Shown here: positions 4,460 through 5,222 of the stretch, piece after piece
How the letters are laid out: the number at the start of each line of letters is the position of its first letter
Numbering within the stretch: the first letter of the stretch is position 1
Assembly: GCA_009781125.1 (NCBI GenBank)
Contig: WQYS01000208.1
Location: forward strand, 1-5,222
Origin: Acidobacteriaceae bacterium
GTDB taxonomy: Bacteria > Acidobacteriota > Terriglobia > Terriglobales > Acidobacteriaceae
Direction of reading: 5' to 3'
DNA: 5,222 nt
Position numbers and translations under genes: made by a program
Notes under the pieces: generated by a model
The model's input: only the letters and a program-made list of their open reading frames with translations
What the model was told of the DNA's origin: nothing
Databases searched by the model: none

Positions 4460-5222
4460 CTCCCGCCGGACCCTCTCCATCGTTGCCAGATAAAAATGCA
4501 GATTATGGATCGAGTTCAGCGTCAGCGCCAGCGGTTCTCCCGCAACGAATAGATGCCGCAGATACGAGCGCGAATACCGGCGGCAGACCATGCATCGGCA
4601 CGCAGCATCAATCGGCTCCTGATCTTCGGCGTACTCAAGGCGCTTAATGTTCATCCTCACCACGGAGCCTGCTCCATCGCGGGCAAAGAGCAGCCCGTGA
4701 CGCCCGGCCCGCGTCGGCAGTACGCAGTCCATCATGTCGACACCCATCCTGGCGTACTCCTCGATCTCGTCTGGATAACCTACGCCCATCACGTAGCGCG
4801 GCTTCTCCTTCGGCAACCATTCCAGCGTGCGGGCGATCATCTCGCGGGTCACCTCGCGCGGCTCTCCGACGGCGAGGCCGCCGATGGCGTAACCGGGAAA
4901 GTCCATCTCCACCAGCCGCTCCGCCGATTCGCGGCGCAGATCGGCGTACATGCCTCCCTGCACGATGCCGAAGAGGCTCTGCGTGGCTCCTCCCAGCGCC
5001 TCGTGCCACGGAACTCTGTGAGCATTGGCAGCGAAGTGGTCGCGCGAACGCCGCGCCCAGGCATGAGTCAGCGCCATCGAATCGCGCGTGCGCTCCCAAC
5101 TTGCCGGAGTCTCCACGCACTCGTCGAAGGCCATCGCGATGTCCGCGCCCAGAGCGATCTGCACGTCCATCGAATGCTCGGGCGAGAAGAAATGCTTCGA
5201 CCCATCCAGATGCGAGCGGAAC
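4448..5222 (-). CDS. tgt: Queuine tRNA-ribosyltransferase, N-terminal third missing (runs off window)
   Basis: Exchanges guanine 34 for a 7-deazaguanine (preQ1) in tRNAs with GUN anticodons, on the queuosine pathway. The 257 visible residues do not begin at the ATG at 5170: the frame stays open to the edge and reads FRSHLDGSKHFFSPEHS before it, as in the family. Numbering from that Met: FDEC (15-18), FGIVQGG (67-73), GYAIGGLAVGE (93-103), GVDMMDCVLPTR (143-154, catalytic nucleophile Asp148), and zinc ligands Cys191, Cys193, Cys196 and His222, with the same 26-residue last gap as E. coli Cys307-His333. Two departures from E. coli are seen: about 15 extra residues before FGIVQGG and 5 extra between Asp148 and Cys191. 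The protein ends only 18 residues after the zinc His, against 42 in E. coli, so the usual C-terminal helix is missing; translation beyond the stop shows no lost tail. All visible catalytic and zinc residues are intact. Confidence 0.95.
   Translation of the reverse strand, partial: FRSHLDGSKHFFSPEHSMDVQIALGADIAMAFDECVETPASWERTRDSMALTHAWARRSRDHFAANAHRVPWHEALGGATQSLFGIVQGGMYADLRRESAERLVEMDFPGYAIGGLAVGEPREVTREMIARTLEWLPKEKPRYVMGVGYPDEIEEYARMGVDMMDCVLPTRAGRHGLLFARDGAGSVVRMNIKRLEYAEDQEPIDAACRCMVCRRYSRSYLRHLFVAGEPLALTLNSIHNLHFYLATMERVRRELHA

Noticed and set aside
4448..5170. tgt starting at the ATG at 5170
   Set aside because: The frame continues upstream to the window edge with conserved Tgt sequence (FRSHLDGSKHFFSPE), so this Met is internal.

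Overview
The window looks like a chromosomal housekeeping region of an Acidobacteriota species, probably Terriglobia/Acidobacteriaceae. That placement is inferred from three things: the tgt–yajC–secD–secF order, a TonB with the proline-tract plus Gly/Met-rich linker style common in that phylum, and a degenerate dispersed repeat of the 'GGAATGACAAG / CCGCTTCGCTACGG' kind that I associate with these genomes. No taxonomic marker such as rRNA is present.

Layout, read from the right edge leftwards along the minus strand: the 3' two-thirds of tgt (queuine tRNA-ribosyltransferase, 4448-5222, entering from outside the window); a small plus-strand gene for a probable secreted protein of unknown function (4085-4459), which converges on tgt and overlaps its last 12 bases; a 145-base divergent control region; then yajC (3631-3939), secD (1890-3512) and secF (817-1791), all minus strand; and finally the 5' two-thirds of a tonB-type energy transducer (1-650, running off the left edge). 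There are no RNA genes, transposases or CRISPR arrays.

How the genes work together: YajC, SecD and SecF are the accessory membrane complex of the Sec translocon, which uses proton-motive force to pull secreted proteins out of the channel. The TonB protein also couples proton-motive force to the cell envelope, but acts on outer-membrane transporters. It lies 166 bases after secF and seems to have its own weak promoter with an AT-rich upstream element. Tgt is a tRNA-modification enzyme whose place next to yajC-secDF is ancestral in many bacteria. Here that order is broken by the opposite-strand small gene, and Tgt is shorter than usual at its C terminus exactly where the two genes collide.

Most of the window is ordinary conserved sequence, and I see no convincing new multi-gene system. 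The points worth a second look are the split tgt/yajC junction with a shortened Tgt, a repeat cluster in the secD-secF gap whose last copy overlaps the secF ribosome binding site, a 13-proline tract with an uninterrupted C8 run in tonB, strong hairpins in the yajC-secD gap, and a duplicated ribosome-binding element that can pair with an upstream segment ahead of the small gene.
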